NCBI RefSeq assembly: GCF_019873825.1 | Contig: NZ_CP068418.1 | Coordinates: 558,001-622,000, forward strand | Length of the DNA stretch: 64,000 nt | Origin: Mycoplasma sp. E35C | Lineage (GTDB): Bacteria; Bacillota_I; Bacilli_A; Mycoplasmatales; Mycoplasmoidaceae | Direction: 5' to 3' | Part shown: positions 1 to 8,788 of the stretch, piece by piece | Numbering within the stretch: position 1 is the stretch's first letter | Layout of the letters: every line of letters begins with the position of its first letter | Notes under the pieces: generated by a model | The model's input: only the letters and a program-made list of their open reading frames with translations | The model's database searches: none | What the model was told of the DNA's origin: nothing | Position numbers and translations under genes: made by a program

Positions 1-1629
1 ATTAGCCTTATTCATTGAACGTAATAACAACTTGTTGATTAATTTAATTGCTTTATTATCTTGGTTTTTAATTAATCAAGATTGGATGTCAGTTGATTTA
101 ATATTACTTAAATCACCTGAGATTTCAAAACCAAGAATTTTAGCTGCTACACTGAAATTGTTTAATTTATGTAGTGGTGGTTTTGGGTGAATGCGATAAA
201 TAAAATCTAATTTATGATCAGCGGCAAATAAACATACTGCTTCGTTAGCTGCAACCATGAAGTCTTCAATCATTTCTTGTGCTTCACCGTGAGGTTTTTT
301 AACAATGTTGATTGGTTCAAACTTATCATCTAGTTCGATGGCAATTTCATCAACATCAAATGCTAAATAACCACGTTTGATCTTCATTTGGCGTAAGATT
401 TTAGCTAAAACCTTAGCATCATCCAGCATTGTTCTGATTTTAGGTTCAACATCATTTAGATCGTTTGTAGCTTTGAAATATTCATTAACAATTTCATAAC
501 TAAAACGTTTATGAACATTAATGATTGCTGGGTAGTATTCATAATTAACCATCTTACCAGTGCCATCAATCACTAAATCACCAACAACAGCAAACTTATC
601 AACACCTTGATTTAATGAACATAAATCATTTGATAATTCTTCTGGTAACATCGGAATTACTTTGTTGGCTAAATATACTGATGTCGCTTTATTTCTTGCT
701 GAACGATCAAGTGGACCGTTAAATTTAACATAGTGACAAACATCAGCAATCGCAACTTTTAGATTGTAATTACCATCATCTAGTTTTTTTACATAAACTG
801 CATCGTCTAAATCTAGGGCTGATGCTGGGTCGATTGTAATGAATTCTAGATCTCTTAAATCTTTACGAATATTTTTTTGGTGATCATCTAATTCGTATTT
901 TAAGCTCTTAGCTTCATTTAGGGCATCTTGATTAAAACCAAATTCAATTAAATGGTTATAAGCAATGGCATCAATATCAATACCAATATCTTCTTTTGAA
1001 CCAATCTTTTGAATTAATTTAGCATAAATGGTTTGGTTTTCAACCTTAATGATTTCAAACAAAATGCGATCATGTTCATTTAGTTCAGCATAATGCTTAT
1101 CTAATAAAACCTTATAAATGATCTTAGGATCATCTGGTAAGATTAAATATTCATGACCAGTATCTTGGTAAGTTCCAACATATTGTGTGCGATTGCGTTG
1201 TTTGATGTTTAAAACACAAGCATCAATCAGTTCATGACGGTAGTTTTCATTTTGAACGCTTAATGGTGCAAATTCAACAACGTCATTATTTAATGCATTA
1301 TTTAGATTGATATTATGAACATAATATTTTGATAGCTCATCACCATCAATCTTAATAAACCCATTACCATTACTACCCATTGATAGTCTTCCGACCATAA
1401 TGTTGGTTAGATCTGGTGCTGAGTTTTGATAACCTAATACCACTTTGTTGTTATTAAGTTTTTTTAGTTCGCCCCTTAGTAATAACTCATCAATTTCTTT
1501 ATAAATTGCAGATTTTGAGTGCTTATGGTTTAGTTTTTTAACAATGATACCTGGTGGAATTGGTTTTTTGTTTTCTAACTTTACAATTTCTAAGATATCA
1601 CTAACTATGGTTTGTTTTTTATCGTTCAT
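1..1629 (-). CDS. rnr: Ribonuclease R (RNB-family exoribonuclease), 3' end cut by window
   Basis: 3'-5' exoribonuclease that degrades structured RNA in the cytoplasm; in mycoplasmas, which lack most other exonucleases, RNase R carries much of RNA turnover (known of the family). The N-terminus has the winged-helix and cold-shock-like regions, followed by the RNB catalytic core: around residues 262-275 the motif ITIDPASALDLDDAV with its metal-binding aspartates, then the conserved CSLNQG and VAANEAV stretches. An in-frame TGA (Trp) lies at 76-78; translation continues through it to base 1, ending in a typical RNB stretch (LLLRSMNKAN), so the gene is truncated only by the window edge. It starts 36 bases after secG ends and is probably cotranscribed with it, an association common in Firmicutes. 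Confidence 0.95.
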
Positions 1630-1665
1630 AACTCAAGAATTTTTATTAATTGATCAACCTTAATC

Positions 1666-1899
1666 TTATTTGATCACGAAGTGATAAATTAATCCGATGA
1701 TTAAAAAAATCAACATCAGAATAAACATCGCGATTTGCAGAATCTTAATGATCCCACGGTCTTTGGTTTTTTTGAAGATTTCTAAATCTTGTCCAGATAA
1801 TGAAGCTAAGCCCCCTGTTGTTCCTGAGTTAGATAAACCTAACCCGATTAATAGAGCAACGATGGCTAATACGAACATGACAATTTCAGTAGCACTCAT
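1666..1899 (-). CDS. secG: Preprotein translocase subunit SecG
   Basis: Small membrane subunit of the SecYEG protein export channel. The 77-residue protein has the family form: a first hydrophobic helix (residues 4-23), a Gly/Ser-rich loop containing GGLASLSGQDLEIFKKT, and a second helix (about 50-75). Length is usual for SecG. It lies between whiA and rnr, and secG directly ahead of rnr is a conserved Firmicutes arrangement, which supports the call. Confidence 0.9.
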   Translation of the reverse strand: MSATEIVMFVLAIVALLIGLGLSNSGTTGGLASLSGQDLEIFKKTKDRGIIKILQIAMFILMLIFLIIGLIYHFVIK

Positions 1900-1947
1900 A
1901 CAGTTCTTTTATTTATATATATTTAATATGTAATTTTATAATAAATT

Positions 1948-2835
1948 TTATTTTTTAATTTGATTGTATAGTTGTTTTATCTTTTTATTATAGTGAGCCA
2001 ACCCTGTTCTTGTAATTAAATACCCTTTGGTTTGTAGTAATTTACTTAATTCATTTAGTGAAGCATCAGGGTGATCAAGTTTAAGATAACAATAGATTTT
2101 AAAGATTTCAGTTTGGTGATTAAAACATTGATCAGCAATGATTGCATTGATCATGGGTTTTAATTTTTCATTAAGATTTATTGTTTTAGTTAAGTTGGCA
2201 ATATCAAGATTATTACTTGAATATGCTTGTTTGATTATCTTGCGTTTCATGTTGATATCTTCGTATTCAAAACGACAAGAAAACGCATTAATGAATGCTA
2301 AAAAATCCAAGATTACCTGAATTTTTTTAACATACAAAACATATTTATTTTTTCTTGATGTTAGTTTGAATTGATCAAAATTATTTTGGATCAATAAATT
2401 ATTAATTAACAACGCTTTATGTTGTTCATTAAAGACCAATTCTAAATGTTGGTTTTTAGATTTTGGTGAAGCTAAATTACCCACACTTAAAAACAGTCCA
2501 CCAAAAAAAGCACGCATATTAGTTTCATCTAATTGATCAGCATTGATATTTAATAACTGTTGATCTAATTTAAATGTTAGTTCATAATCTTGTTTTTTTA
2601 AACGGTTTTCTGAACGATTATGTTGAATTTGGTTTTGTAATTCTTGATCTAATAAGATTAAGATTTTTTTTAAAAAAATGATCGTTCTTGGGTGTTGTGA
2701 AACATAGCTTTGATAAGAATCAAAGCTATGTGTTAGTTTGTTAAAAATAATTCCGTTTAAAAAGAATTTTGCACTTTTTTTATCTAGTGTTTGGTTACAA
2801 ATTTCGTTCTTAACTTCTTGACTGAAAGTCAACAT
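1948..2835 (-). CDS. whiA: WhiA-family DNA-binding protein
   Basis: WhiA proteins combine an N-terminal LAGLIDADG-like fold with a C-terminal helix-turn-helix and act in cell division or chromosome organisation in Gram-positives. Seen here: the opening MLTFSQEVKNEICN typical of the family, the central block around NADQLDETNMRAFFGGLFLSVG (broken here in mid-motif for brevity: ADQLDE..RAFFGGLF), and the C-terminal HTH with LNELSKLL..ITRTGLAHYNKKI. Length of 295 aa is normal. Its start codon overlaps the trxB stop by one base, so the two are translationally coupled. Confidence 0.88.
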   Translation of the reverse strand: MLTFSQEVKNEICNQTLDKKSAKFFLNGIIFNKLTHSFDSYQSYVSQHPRTIIFLKKILILLDQELQNQIQHNRSENRLKKQDYELTFKLDQQLLNINADQLDETNMRAFFGGLFLSVGNLASPKSKNQHLELVFNEQHKALLINNLLIQNNFDQFKLTSRKNKYVLYVKKIQVILDFLAFINAFSCRFEYEDINMKRKIIKQAYSSNNLDIANLTKTINLNEKLKPMINAIIADQCFNHQTEIFKIYCYLKLDHPDASLNELSKLLQTKGYLITRTGLAHYNKKIKQLYNQIKK

Positions 2836-3779
2836 TATTTATGTAATTTTAAATAGTCATTAACAGCTAATGCTGCAACAGTTCCATCTGATACGGCTGT
2901 TGAGATCTGACGAATTTTCTTCTGAACACAATCCCCAGCACCAAATAGACCTTCAACGCTTGTTTTCATACTGTTATCAACAACAATATAACCTTCATCA
3001 TTTAAAACATTAAGTGGTTTTAAAAAGCTAGCGTTGGGATTAGCTCCAATGTATGGGAATAAACAATCAATTTTGATTTCAGAAACATCATTAGTTTTTA
3101 AGCTCTTAACTTTTAAACCTGTTAATGTTTTATCACCAATATAACTATCAACAACGCTTGATAAGATAAATTCAACGTTAGCTTTTTCTTTTAGTTTTTC
3201 AACAGCAATGCTATCAGCTCTAAATTCATCTCGACGGTGAATTACATAAACTTTATTACAGAATCCTGATAGATACATCGCTTCTTCGATCGCACCATTA
3301 CCACCACCCACAACAGCAACATCGCGAGATTTATATAATGGTCCATCACAGATGGCGCAGTATGAAATTCCTTTTGATTCATACTTTTCATCACCTTCAA
3401 TTCCTAAACGTTTTTCAGTTGTTCCAGTTGCAACGATTACTGTTTTAGAAATTAAAGTCTTACCATCTTCTAGATAAGTTAAGAAATAACCATCTTGTTT
3501 TTCAACAGTGCTTACTTTTGAATAAAAGAATGGCACTGATAAACTATTTAGATGGCTAAACATATTAACGGCCAAATCAGGACCCTTAATTGATTCAAAA
3601 CCAGGGTAGTTATCAATAAAACCAGTTTTTAAAATTTTTCCCCCAGGTGCTGAACCTTCAACAACACAAACATTAATGTTTGCTCTTTTTGCATAAATTC
3701 CAGCTGTAATTCCAGCTGGTCCACTACCAATAATAACTAGATCAAAAAGATCGTTCTTGGCATCTACTCGATATGACAT
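2835..3779 (-). CDS. trxB: Thioredoxin reductase (NADPH)
   Basis: FAD-dependent enzyme that reduces thioredoxin with NADPH, central to redox protection in mycoplasmas, which lack glutathione. Visible motifs: the FAD-binding GSGPAGITAGIYA near residue 18, the redox-active CAIC disulfide (YCAICDGPLY, about residue 140), the NADPH-binding GGGNGAIEEA and the C-terminal GLFGAGDCV. Length 314 aa is normal. It is followed with a one-base overlap by whiA, as in other mollicutes. Confidence 0.96.
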   Translation of the reverse strand: MSYRVDAKNDLFDLVIIGSGPAGITAGIYAKRANINVCVVEGSAPGGKILKTGFIDNYPGFESIKGPDLAVNMFSHLNSLSVPFFYSKVSTVEKQDGYFLTYLEDGKTLISKTVIVATGTTEKRLGIEGDEKYESKGISYCAICDGPLYKSRDVAVVGGGNGAIEEAMYLSGFCNKVYVIHRRDEFRADSIAVEKLKEKANVEFILSSVVDSYIGDKTLTGLKVKSLKTNDVSEIKIDCLFPYIGANPNASFLKPLNVLNDEGYIVVDNSMKTSVEGLFGAGDCVQKKIRQISTAVSDGTVAALAVNDYLKLHK

Positions 3780-3848
3780 GTTTTAATTAAGATTTATAAA
3801 AATAATAACTTAATTATATGCTTAATAATTTAAGTTGATTATTTAGTG

Positions 3849-4592
3849 TTATTTTCTTGTTAGTCGTTCTAGACTAGTTTGGTTATCTTTGTATTCTAAT
3901 TTGATGTCTAAACTACTGATTTTTGAATCAGATTTTAGATGGAAGATTTTACTAATGGCTAAGATCTCATCTTCGATGTTGAAATAAACCCCATAAGTTA
4001 CTAAACAATCATCAATCTTATGGTTTGGTAATGCTGATTTAATCGGTGCTAGATCATTGCAAATCATCGTAATTTGTTTGTGTTTAACAACAGGCTGACC
4101 ATTATCTGCAAAAATTGAAAAGTCCTTAAAAGACATTGTGTTTGAATTATGATAAACCAATAACTTACGATTTAATAACACCTGATTAACGTATAAGATT
4201 TGTTTATTTTGATCAAAATAAACAACCTGATCAGTCTTAGAAAAAGAAGACGATAAAAAGTCTTCTTTTCCAGATAACTGTTTAAACATATTGATGTCAA
4301 ACTGGGTATAAGGAGTGCGATATAGTTCCTCATAATCATGACTGACAACTTCGTTAAAATCTAAGAAATTAATGAAAAAACCAGTTTTATAGTTGGGATG
4401 AACAAAATATCCCGGTTTTGATTGATTATCTAAAACATTATAAGCACACAATGTTGCAAATACTCTTCTGATTAAATTACGAGAAATACCAAACTTGATT
4501 GATAATTGTCTTTCAGAGGGAATTCGCTTACCAGGTTTTCATTGTCCTGACTGAATCTTTAGAAATATATAAAGTAAAACCGTATTGTGCAT
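3849..4592 (-). CDS. GntR-family transcriptional regulator
   Basis: The full gene begins at an ATG at 4592, upstream of the longest TGA-free segment; an in-frame TGA (Trp) is at 4539-4541. The first ~50 residues form a GntR winged helix: GKRIPSERQLSIKFGISRNL, a classic P-S-x-R-x-L-A-x-x-x-x-I-S-R-x-T/L-I/V-R pattern. The remaining ~190 residues are probably a UTRA-like ligand domain, but weakly conserved. The ligand is unknown. It is divergent from the unrecognised gene at 4661 across only 68 bases that contain a near-palindrome, so it may control itself, that neighbour, or both. It lies directly upstream of trxB-whiA on the same strand. Confidence 0.82.
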
Positions 4593-4597
4593 CTTGG

Positions 4598-4620
4598 ATA
4601 CAAAAATAGTATTTTTATAC
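4598..4620. promoter_or_regulatory. Near-palindrome in divergent promoter region, possible GntR operator
   Basis: An imperfect inverted repeat (ATACAAAAATA-G-TATTTTTATAC, 9 of 11 arm positions symmetric) lies between the divergent GntR gene and the 4661 gene. Position and AT-rich symmetry with GTAT/ATAC ends fit a GntR-type operator; the link to this regulator is inference. Confidence 0.4.
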
Positions 4621-4660
4621 AGTCTAGATTATAAAATAATTTAAAATTTTTTTAGGTGCT

Positions 4661-6154
4661 ATGAATTATCAACAACAATGGATTAGATTAGCAGAACAAC
4701 TTCACTATGATACTGGTTATGTGTTTTGCAATCTAATTGATCCAGCTTTAATTAACCACATTAATTTTGATAAAAAAACTGAACCATTATTATTTTTTAT
4801 CATCTACGACGTAGATGATAAGCAATTATTAATCTTTGATAATACGAATGGTTTTAGTTTTGATGAAATTAAGAATCTGGCTAATTTTTATCAAACTAAT
4901 AACGAACAATACCATGCTTATTTCAGGTCGTTATTAAAGTTAGGTGATAGTTTTGAATTTATTAATCAAAATGCCAGTGAAGAAAATGGTTATTATTTTT
5001 TAGTTAATAAAGTTAATAACGAACTAAACCTTGATGATTTAAGACAAACTGAACGGGGTGAGTATTATTACCGCACTAAGTTTAATAATGGCACGTTAAT
5101 TAGAATTAAGAACTTAAAAAAACACTATGAATTAGAAGAATTCAAGGTGATTGCTAATCGCTTGAAACTAATTTATCAAAAGTTCATTAATACCAATAAA
5201 CTAAACATCTTTGTTTTATATAAGAAAAACCATGGTTTTTATGATTTAGCCACACCAATTATTGCTCCAATTAGTTCTTTTGCTAATGCAAAAGCACTAC
5301 CTAAAACTAAAAAACCAGAATTAGCAATATTAAAAAATGATCAAACCAGAATTATTATTGATCATACGATTAATTGGAACAATAAGAATATTTATATTAA
5401 AGGTTATATTGGTTTATTAAAAAAACCTGATTTTAAAAAAGCAGGTTTATATCTTTATGCTAATAACAAATTAATTAAAGGCATTAATTCATACCAACGT
5501 TATCGTCCTGAAATGGTTTTTGGAGATGTTCATCATTTAAATAATAAATACATCTTTGGTGAATTAGAACTATCAAATATGGATATTAGTATTTCTAATG
5601 ATTCGTTTGTTTATGATAGTAAGTTTGAAAAACAATTATTAAAATTCTTAATTGATACCATTGGTGATGAAAAATACCTTAATGATGATAAATTAAGTGG
5701 TGTTATTAAACATACCAATGAAATTAATCTAGAAGAACCAACTGATCAAAAAGAAGATAATAATAAAAAAGAAGTTGAACAAAAAACAACTGAACAAGAA
5801 AACAAACAAGAAGTTAATGATGATCAACTAGAAGACATTAATCAAGAAGCTGATAATAAATATGTTGTTGCAATCAATGATACAAAAGCAATTATTGAAT
5901 TCAGCGAACAAGCAAACCAATTGTTTTCAACATCATTTGATGCAATAACTGATCAAATAATAATTAAGGTTGATGTTAATTTAGATATAGTTAAAACTTT
6001 GTTAAAAGATAAAACTACAAAGCGTAGTTTTATTAAGCTGGTTGCTAGTTTAGCTTATGCTAGACAAACTGCAATTACTAACAATAATTCATTAGAAGAA
6101 TACTTTGATTTAATTAATAAATTAATGGCTAAAAAATCAGATAATTCTAAATAA
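4661..6154 (+). CDS. Unrecognised 497-aa protein
   Basis: One of few plus-strand genes. I do not recognise the family. The protein is soluble with no signal peptide or membrane segment. Residues ~1-345 look globular (many aromatic and hydrophobic positions); residues ~350-400 are a low-complexity linker rich in Glu, Gln, Asn and Lys (for example EVEQKTTEQENKQEVN); the last ~100 residues look like a small helical domain ending in LINKLMAKKSDNSK. It is divergent from the GntR regulator, which suggests but does not show regulation by it. A strong terminator follows directly, so it is probably a single-gene transcript. Confidence 0.75.
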   Translation: MNYQQQWIRLAEQLHYDTGYVFCNLIDPALINHINFDKKTEPLLFFIIYDVDDKQLLIFDNTNGFSFDEIKNLANFYQTNNEQYHAYFRSLLKLGDSFEFINQNASEENGYYFLVNKVNNELNLDDLRQTERGEYYYRTKFNNGTLIRIKNLKKHYELEEFKVIANRLKLIYQKFINTNKLNIFVLYKKNHGFYDLATPIIAPISSFANAKALPKTKKPELAILKNDQTRIIIDHTINWNNKNIYIKGYIGLLKKPDFKKAGLYLYANNKLIKGINSYQRYRPEMVFGDVHHLNNKYIFGELELSNMDISISNDSFVYDSKFEKQLLKFLIDTIGDEKYLNDDKLSGVIKHTNEINLEEPTDQKEDNNKKEVEQKTTEQENKQEVNDDQLEDINQEADNKYVVAINDTKAIIEFSEQANQLFSTSFDAITDQIIIKVDVNLDIVKTLLKDKTTKRSFIKLVASLAYARQTAITNNNSLEEYFDLINKLMAKKSDNSK

Positions 6155-6178
6155 ATTTAATTGATTAAATTGTTTAAA

Positions 6179-6207
6179 AACATCGAGTAAAATCTCGATG
6201 TTTTTTT
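6179..6207 (+). terminator. Rho-independent terminator
   Basis: Stem AACATCGAG / CTCGATGTT with a six-base loop followed by seven T, 25 bases after the stop of the 4661-6154 gene. Confidence 0.85.
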
Positions 6208-6624
6208 ATTAATTTTTAAATTAATTTAGTGTTCTTTTAACAATTATTTTTTAGGTTAAAAAATATTAATAAATTTGCAAAATCGACGGTAAAAATAAAA
6301 AAATATTAAGGTGGTTTTATCCACCTTAATACTCGAAAAGGAATGAAAGATTTATCTTATTTTGTTTAACCGATTTTATAAACTTCTTTAACGAAGAGCA
6401 ATTTTATATCTTGTATTTTTAATATTATTTAGTTTTGATATTTGTAAAGTTTAAATCTTATATATAAACTCTTATTTATTAATATATGTGATTAATTTTC
6501 AATTCTACCCTTAATGGTTGTTAGTCAGATTTTATTTAAATCTGATGGTATGTATCATTTTTAACTAAACAGAAATATAGCTTTAATGTTTAATTAAGGT
6601 TTTAAATAATTATTAATATTATTT
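6208..6624 (-). ncRNA. Long conserved 3' UTR (or 3'-derived RNA) of lipoprotein A
   Basis: This gene-free stretch follows lipoprotein A on the minus strand and ends in a terminator hairpin (6306-6335, stem TTAAGGTGG/CCACCTTAA, T-run after it on the minus strand). Most of it, about 6300-6600, is repeated with high similarity after lipoprotein B (about 7590-7905). Conserved pieces include a TCAGATTT/AAATCTGA hairpin and a segment reading CCTTTTCGAGTATTAAGG just before the terminator. Conservation between two genes whose coding repeats differ completely argues for an RNA role, or for recent duplication. Confidence 0.5.
6306..6335 (-). terminator. Terminator of lipoprotein A transcript
   Basis: Stem of nine base pairs (TTAAGGTGG...CCACCTTAA) with T-rich sequence following on the minus strand. 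The equivalent hairpin after lipoprotein B keeps pairing despite base changes. Confidence 0.65.
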
Positions 6625-7236
6625 TTATTTAGTTTTTCCAGAAGCGCCACCTTTAGGGCCTTTTTCTTTTCCTTCACCAGCTTTTGGATCTTTAGCTCCT
6701 TCTTTTCCGCCAGCTTTAGGGTCTTTAGCTCCTGTGTCGCCGCCAGCTTTTGGATCTTTAGCTCCTTCTTTTCCGCCAGCTTTAGGGTCTTTAGCTCCTG
6801 TGTCGCCACCAGCTTTTGGATCTTTAGCTCCTGTGTCGCCACCAGCTTTAGGGTCTTTAGCTCCTGTGTCGCCACCAGCTTTTGGATCTTTAGCTCCTGT
6901 ATCACCACCAGCTTTAGGGTCTTTAGCTCCTGTGTCGCCACCAGCTTTTGGATCTTTTGCTCCTGTGTCCCCACCAGCTTTAGGATCTTTAGCTCCTGTG
7001 TCGCTGCCAGTTACAGGTTGGTTAGGATTTACTGTTCCGCTTTTTTTACCTTTGTCATCTGCTGATGCTCCTGGTTTAGCAGGTGTTGTTGATGAACTAC
7101 CACCACCAGTTCCTTTACCTTGATCTTTAGATGTATCGCCTGTTTTAGGATCTTTAGCACAGCTTGCAGCTGCTAATCCTACGATAGAACCGAATCCTAA
7201 TAAAGTAAATAACTTAAATATGTTTTTCTTGCGCAT
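6625..7236 (-). CDS. Repeat-containing surface lipoprotein A
   Basis: Surface-exposed lipoprotein. Residues 1-25 are a lipoprotein signal peptide (MRKKN positive start, hydrophobic core, lipobox ending AAASC with Cys as the lipidated residue). After a Gly/Ser/Pro linker, residues ~85-190 are about ten tandem copies of an 11-residue unit, AKDPKAG followed by GDTG or GKEG. The DNA repeats alternate in silent codon choice, giving a 66-base higher-order period. Signal peptide and first ~20 mature residues are nearly identical to lipoprotein B, but the repeats are unrelated. Function unknown; repeat copy number is likely to vary by slippage or recombination. No enzymatic domain is visible. Confidence 0.85.
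   Translation of the reverse strand: MRKKNIFKLFTLLGFGSIVGLAAASCAKDPKTGDTSKDQGKGTGGGSSSTTPAKPGASADDKGKKSGTVNPNQPVTGSDTGAKDPKAGGDTGAKDPKAGGDTGAKDPKAGGDTGAKDPKAGGDTGAKDPKAGGDTGAKDPKAGGDTGAKDPKAGGKEGAKDPKAGGDTGAKDPKAGGKEGAKDPKAGEGKEKGPKGGASGKTK
6650..6990 (-). repeat. 33-base tandem repeats in lipoprotein A
   Basis: About ten coding repeats of AKDPKAG-G-(DT/KE)-G with alternating synonymous variants (gctttaggg versus gcttttgga on the plus strand). No stop occurs in several frames, which creates spurious overlapping frames. Confidence 0.85.
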
Positions 7237-7275
7237 TGTATTAAATATATTAAATTGTGATTGTTATTTAATTCA

Positions 7276-7408
7276 AACTCTATGCAAAGATAGAATTATC
7301 ATTAAAAAATGTTTAAACTCTAGGTCTACTAGAATTAGTAATTTGAAAATTCATTAACTCTAGATTTCCTAGAATTAACTTGAATCAAACTCTAGCTAAA
7401 CTAGAATT
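7276..7408 (-). repeat. Four-hairpin leader array, lipoprotein A
   Basis: Four copies of an inverted repeat, on the gene strand AATTCTAG-N5/6-CTAGAGTT, begin at 7276, 7316, 7356 and 7388. The copy nearest the gene has AATTCTAT...ATAGAGTT, a compensating change of the innermost pair. The single G-U pair is kept in every copy. The same array with near-identical spacing precedes lipoprotein B. It could form RNA hairpins in the 5' UTR or be an operator array. Confidence 0.7.
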
Positions 7409-7504
7409 ACGATTTAAGAAATTTATATAAATTGACTTTTCAACAAATATAATCACTTTTATTCTGATTAGTTAAATTTTTAATTAAAGTTTGCCAGAAA
7501 GGCG

Positions 7505-7521
7505 TTTTTTTTTTTTTTTTT
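7505..7521 (-). repeat. A17 homopolymer upstream of lipoprotein A promoter region
   Basis: A run of 17 T on the plus strand (A on the coding strand) lies upstream of the presumed promoter. Poly(A) tracts of changing length control phase-variable lipoprotein promoters in other mycoplasmas such as the vlp genes of M. hyorhinis; a similar role here is inference, and the distance to the promoter is larger. Confidence 0.6.
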
Positions 7522-7594
7522 GTTTTCTTCTTATTTTATTGCCTAAAACAATGATGTTTAATTAAATTATTTAATCGAACCAATATAAAAATAA

Positions 7595-7630
7595 AAATAT
7601 TAAGGCAGTATGAAACTACCTTAATACTCG
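7595..7630 (-). terminator. Terminator of lipoprotein B transcript
   Basis: Hairpin TTAAGGTAG/CTGCCTTAA followed on the minus strand by a T-rich tract; positional equivalent of the 6306 hairpin. Confidence 0.6.
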
Positions 7631-7912
7631 AAAAGGAATGAAAGATTTATCTTATTTTTTGTTTAACCGATTTTATAAACTTCTTAAATGAAGAGCAATT
7701 TTATAATTGATATTTTTAATATTATTTAGTATTAATATTTTTAAAATTTCAATCTTATATATAAACTCTATTGTTATTAATATATAGATTTAATTTCAAT
7801 GCTACCTTGATAGTTTTTAATCAGATTTTATACAAACCTGATAGTATGTATCATTTTTAACTAAACAGAATAGCTTTAATGTTTAATTAAAGTTTAAATA
7901 ATTGTTGTTATT

Positions 7913-8506
7913 TTATTTTTTAGGCTTTGCAGCAGGAGCTGGTTGAGCTTTACCTTTTTCACCTTGTGCAGGAGCTGGTTGAGCTTTACCTTTTTCACCT
8001 TGTGCAGGAGCTGGTTGAGCTTTACCTTTTTCACCTTGTGCAGGAGCTGGTTGAGCTTTACCTTTTTCACCTTGTGCAGGAGCTGGTTGAGCTTTACCTT
8101 TTTCACCTTGTGCAGGAGCTGGTTGAGCTTTGCCTTTTTCACCTTCAGCAGGAGCTGGTTGAGCTTTACCTTTTTCACCTTCAGCAGGAGCTGGTTGAGC
8201 TTTACCTTTTTCACCTTCAGCAGGAGCAGGAGTTTCAGTTTTACCTTGGTCTGAACCAGTAGCAGAAGCAGGAGGAGTTTGAGTTTTACCTTGGTCTGCA
8301 CCAGCAGCAGGAGGATTTGTTACTTCACCACTTTTGTTCTTTTTATCATCTTCTTTTTTTGGTGTAGTAGGAGTAGTGGCTCCTTTACCTGGATCTTTAG
8401 GTGTTTCACCTGTTTTAGGATCTTTAGCACAGCTTGCAGCTGCTAATCCAACGATAGAACCAAAACCTAATAAAGTAAATAGTTTAAATATATTTTTCTT
8501 GCGCAT
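7913..8506 (-). CDS. Repeat-containing surface lipoprotein B
   Basis: Paralogue of lipoprotein A: the signal peptide and lipobox (AAASC) and the first mature residues AKDPKTG are almost identical. The mature protein then has a Lys/Asp-rich linker, a degenerate region with two copies of a (A/T)GSDQGKT-type motif, and about eight tandem copies of a 12-residue unit GEKGKAQPAPA(E/Q), ending in AAKPKK. Function unknown; probably a variable surface antigen or adhesin-like coat protein. The repeats differ entirely from those of lipoprotein A, so exchange or independent expansion followed duplication of the unit. Confidence 0.85.
   Translation of the reverse strand: MRKKNIFKLFTLLGFGSIVGLAAASCAKDPKTGETPKDPGKGATTPTTPKKEDDKKNKSGEVTNPPAAGADQGKTQTPPASATGSDQGKTETPAPAEGEKGKAQPAPAEGEKGKAQPAPAEGEKGKAQPAPAQGEKGKAQPAPAQGEKGKAQPAPAQGEKGKAQPAPAQGEKGKAQPAPAQGEKGKAQPAPAAKPKK
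7925..8222 (-). repeat. 36-base tandem repeats in lipoprotein B
   Basis: About eight nearly identical coding repeats for GEKGKAQPAPA(E/Q). The near-identity of the distal copies points to recent expansion. Confidence 0.85.
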
Positions 8507-8542
8507 TGTATATAGTAAATAAAGATTTAATTAATTAATTTA

Positions 8543-8679
8543 AACTCTATGCAAAGATAGAATTATTATTAAAAAATACTTAAAACTCTAGATACACTAG
8601 AATTAATTATTTAATAATTTTCATTAACTCTAGAAACATCTAGAATTAACTTGAATCAAACTCTAGCTAAACTAGAATT
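8543..8679 (-). repeat. Four-hairpin leader array, lipoprotein B
   Basis: Inverted repeats start at 8543, 8584, 8626 and 8659 and match the lipoprotein A array in order, in arms and, within 1-2 bases, in spacing. The gene-proximal copy again has the AATTCTAT/ATAGAGTT version. Confidence 0.7.
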
Positions 8680-8773
8680 CCGATTTAAGAATTTATATAA
8701 ATTGACTTTTCAACAAATACAATCAACATAATTCTGATTAGTTATATTTTTAATTAAAGCTTCATCGACCTCG

Positions 8774-8788
8774 TTTTTTTTTTTTTTT
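8774..8788 (-). repeat. A15 homopolymer upstream of lipoprotein B
   Basis: A run of 15 T (A on the coding strand), two shorter than the tract before lipoprotein A, in otherwise similar sequence. The length difference shows that the tract is unstable on some timescale. Confidence 0.6.

Larger units (their letters stand above)
7237..7912 (-). promoter_or_regulatory. Lipoprotein A leader and promoter, then 3' UTR of lipoprotein B
   Basis: Gene-free 676 bases. From 7237 to about 7440 lies the leader of lipoprotein A with four inverted repeats; TATA-rich promoter-like sequence is near 7425-7460; a T17 run (A17 on the coding strand) is at 7505-7521. From about 7590 to 7912 is the conserved 3' UTR of lipoprotein B, with its terminator hairpin near 7600-7625 (stem TTAAGGTAG/CTGCCTTAA, one G-U pair). 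Confidence 0.6.

Noticed and set aside
6594-8301. Several overlapping long frames in the two lipoprotein repeat regions, including Lys/Leu-rich and Pro-rich products
   Set aside because: 33- and 36-base repeats keep any stop-free frame open; only the frame with signal peptide and lipobox is credible.
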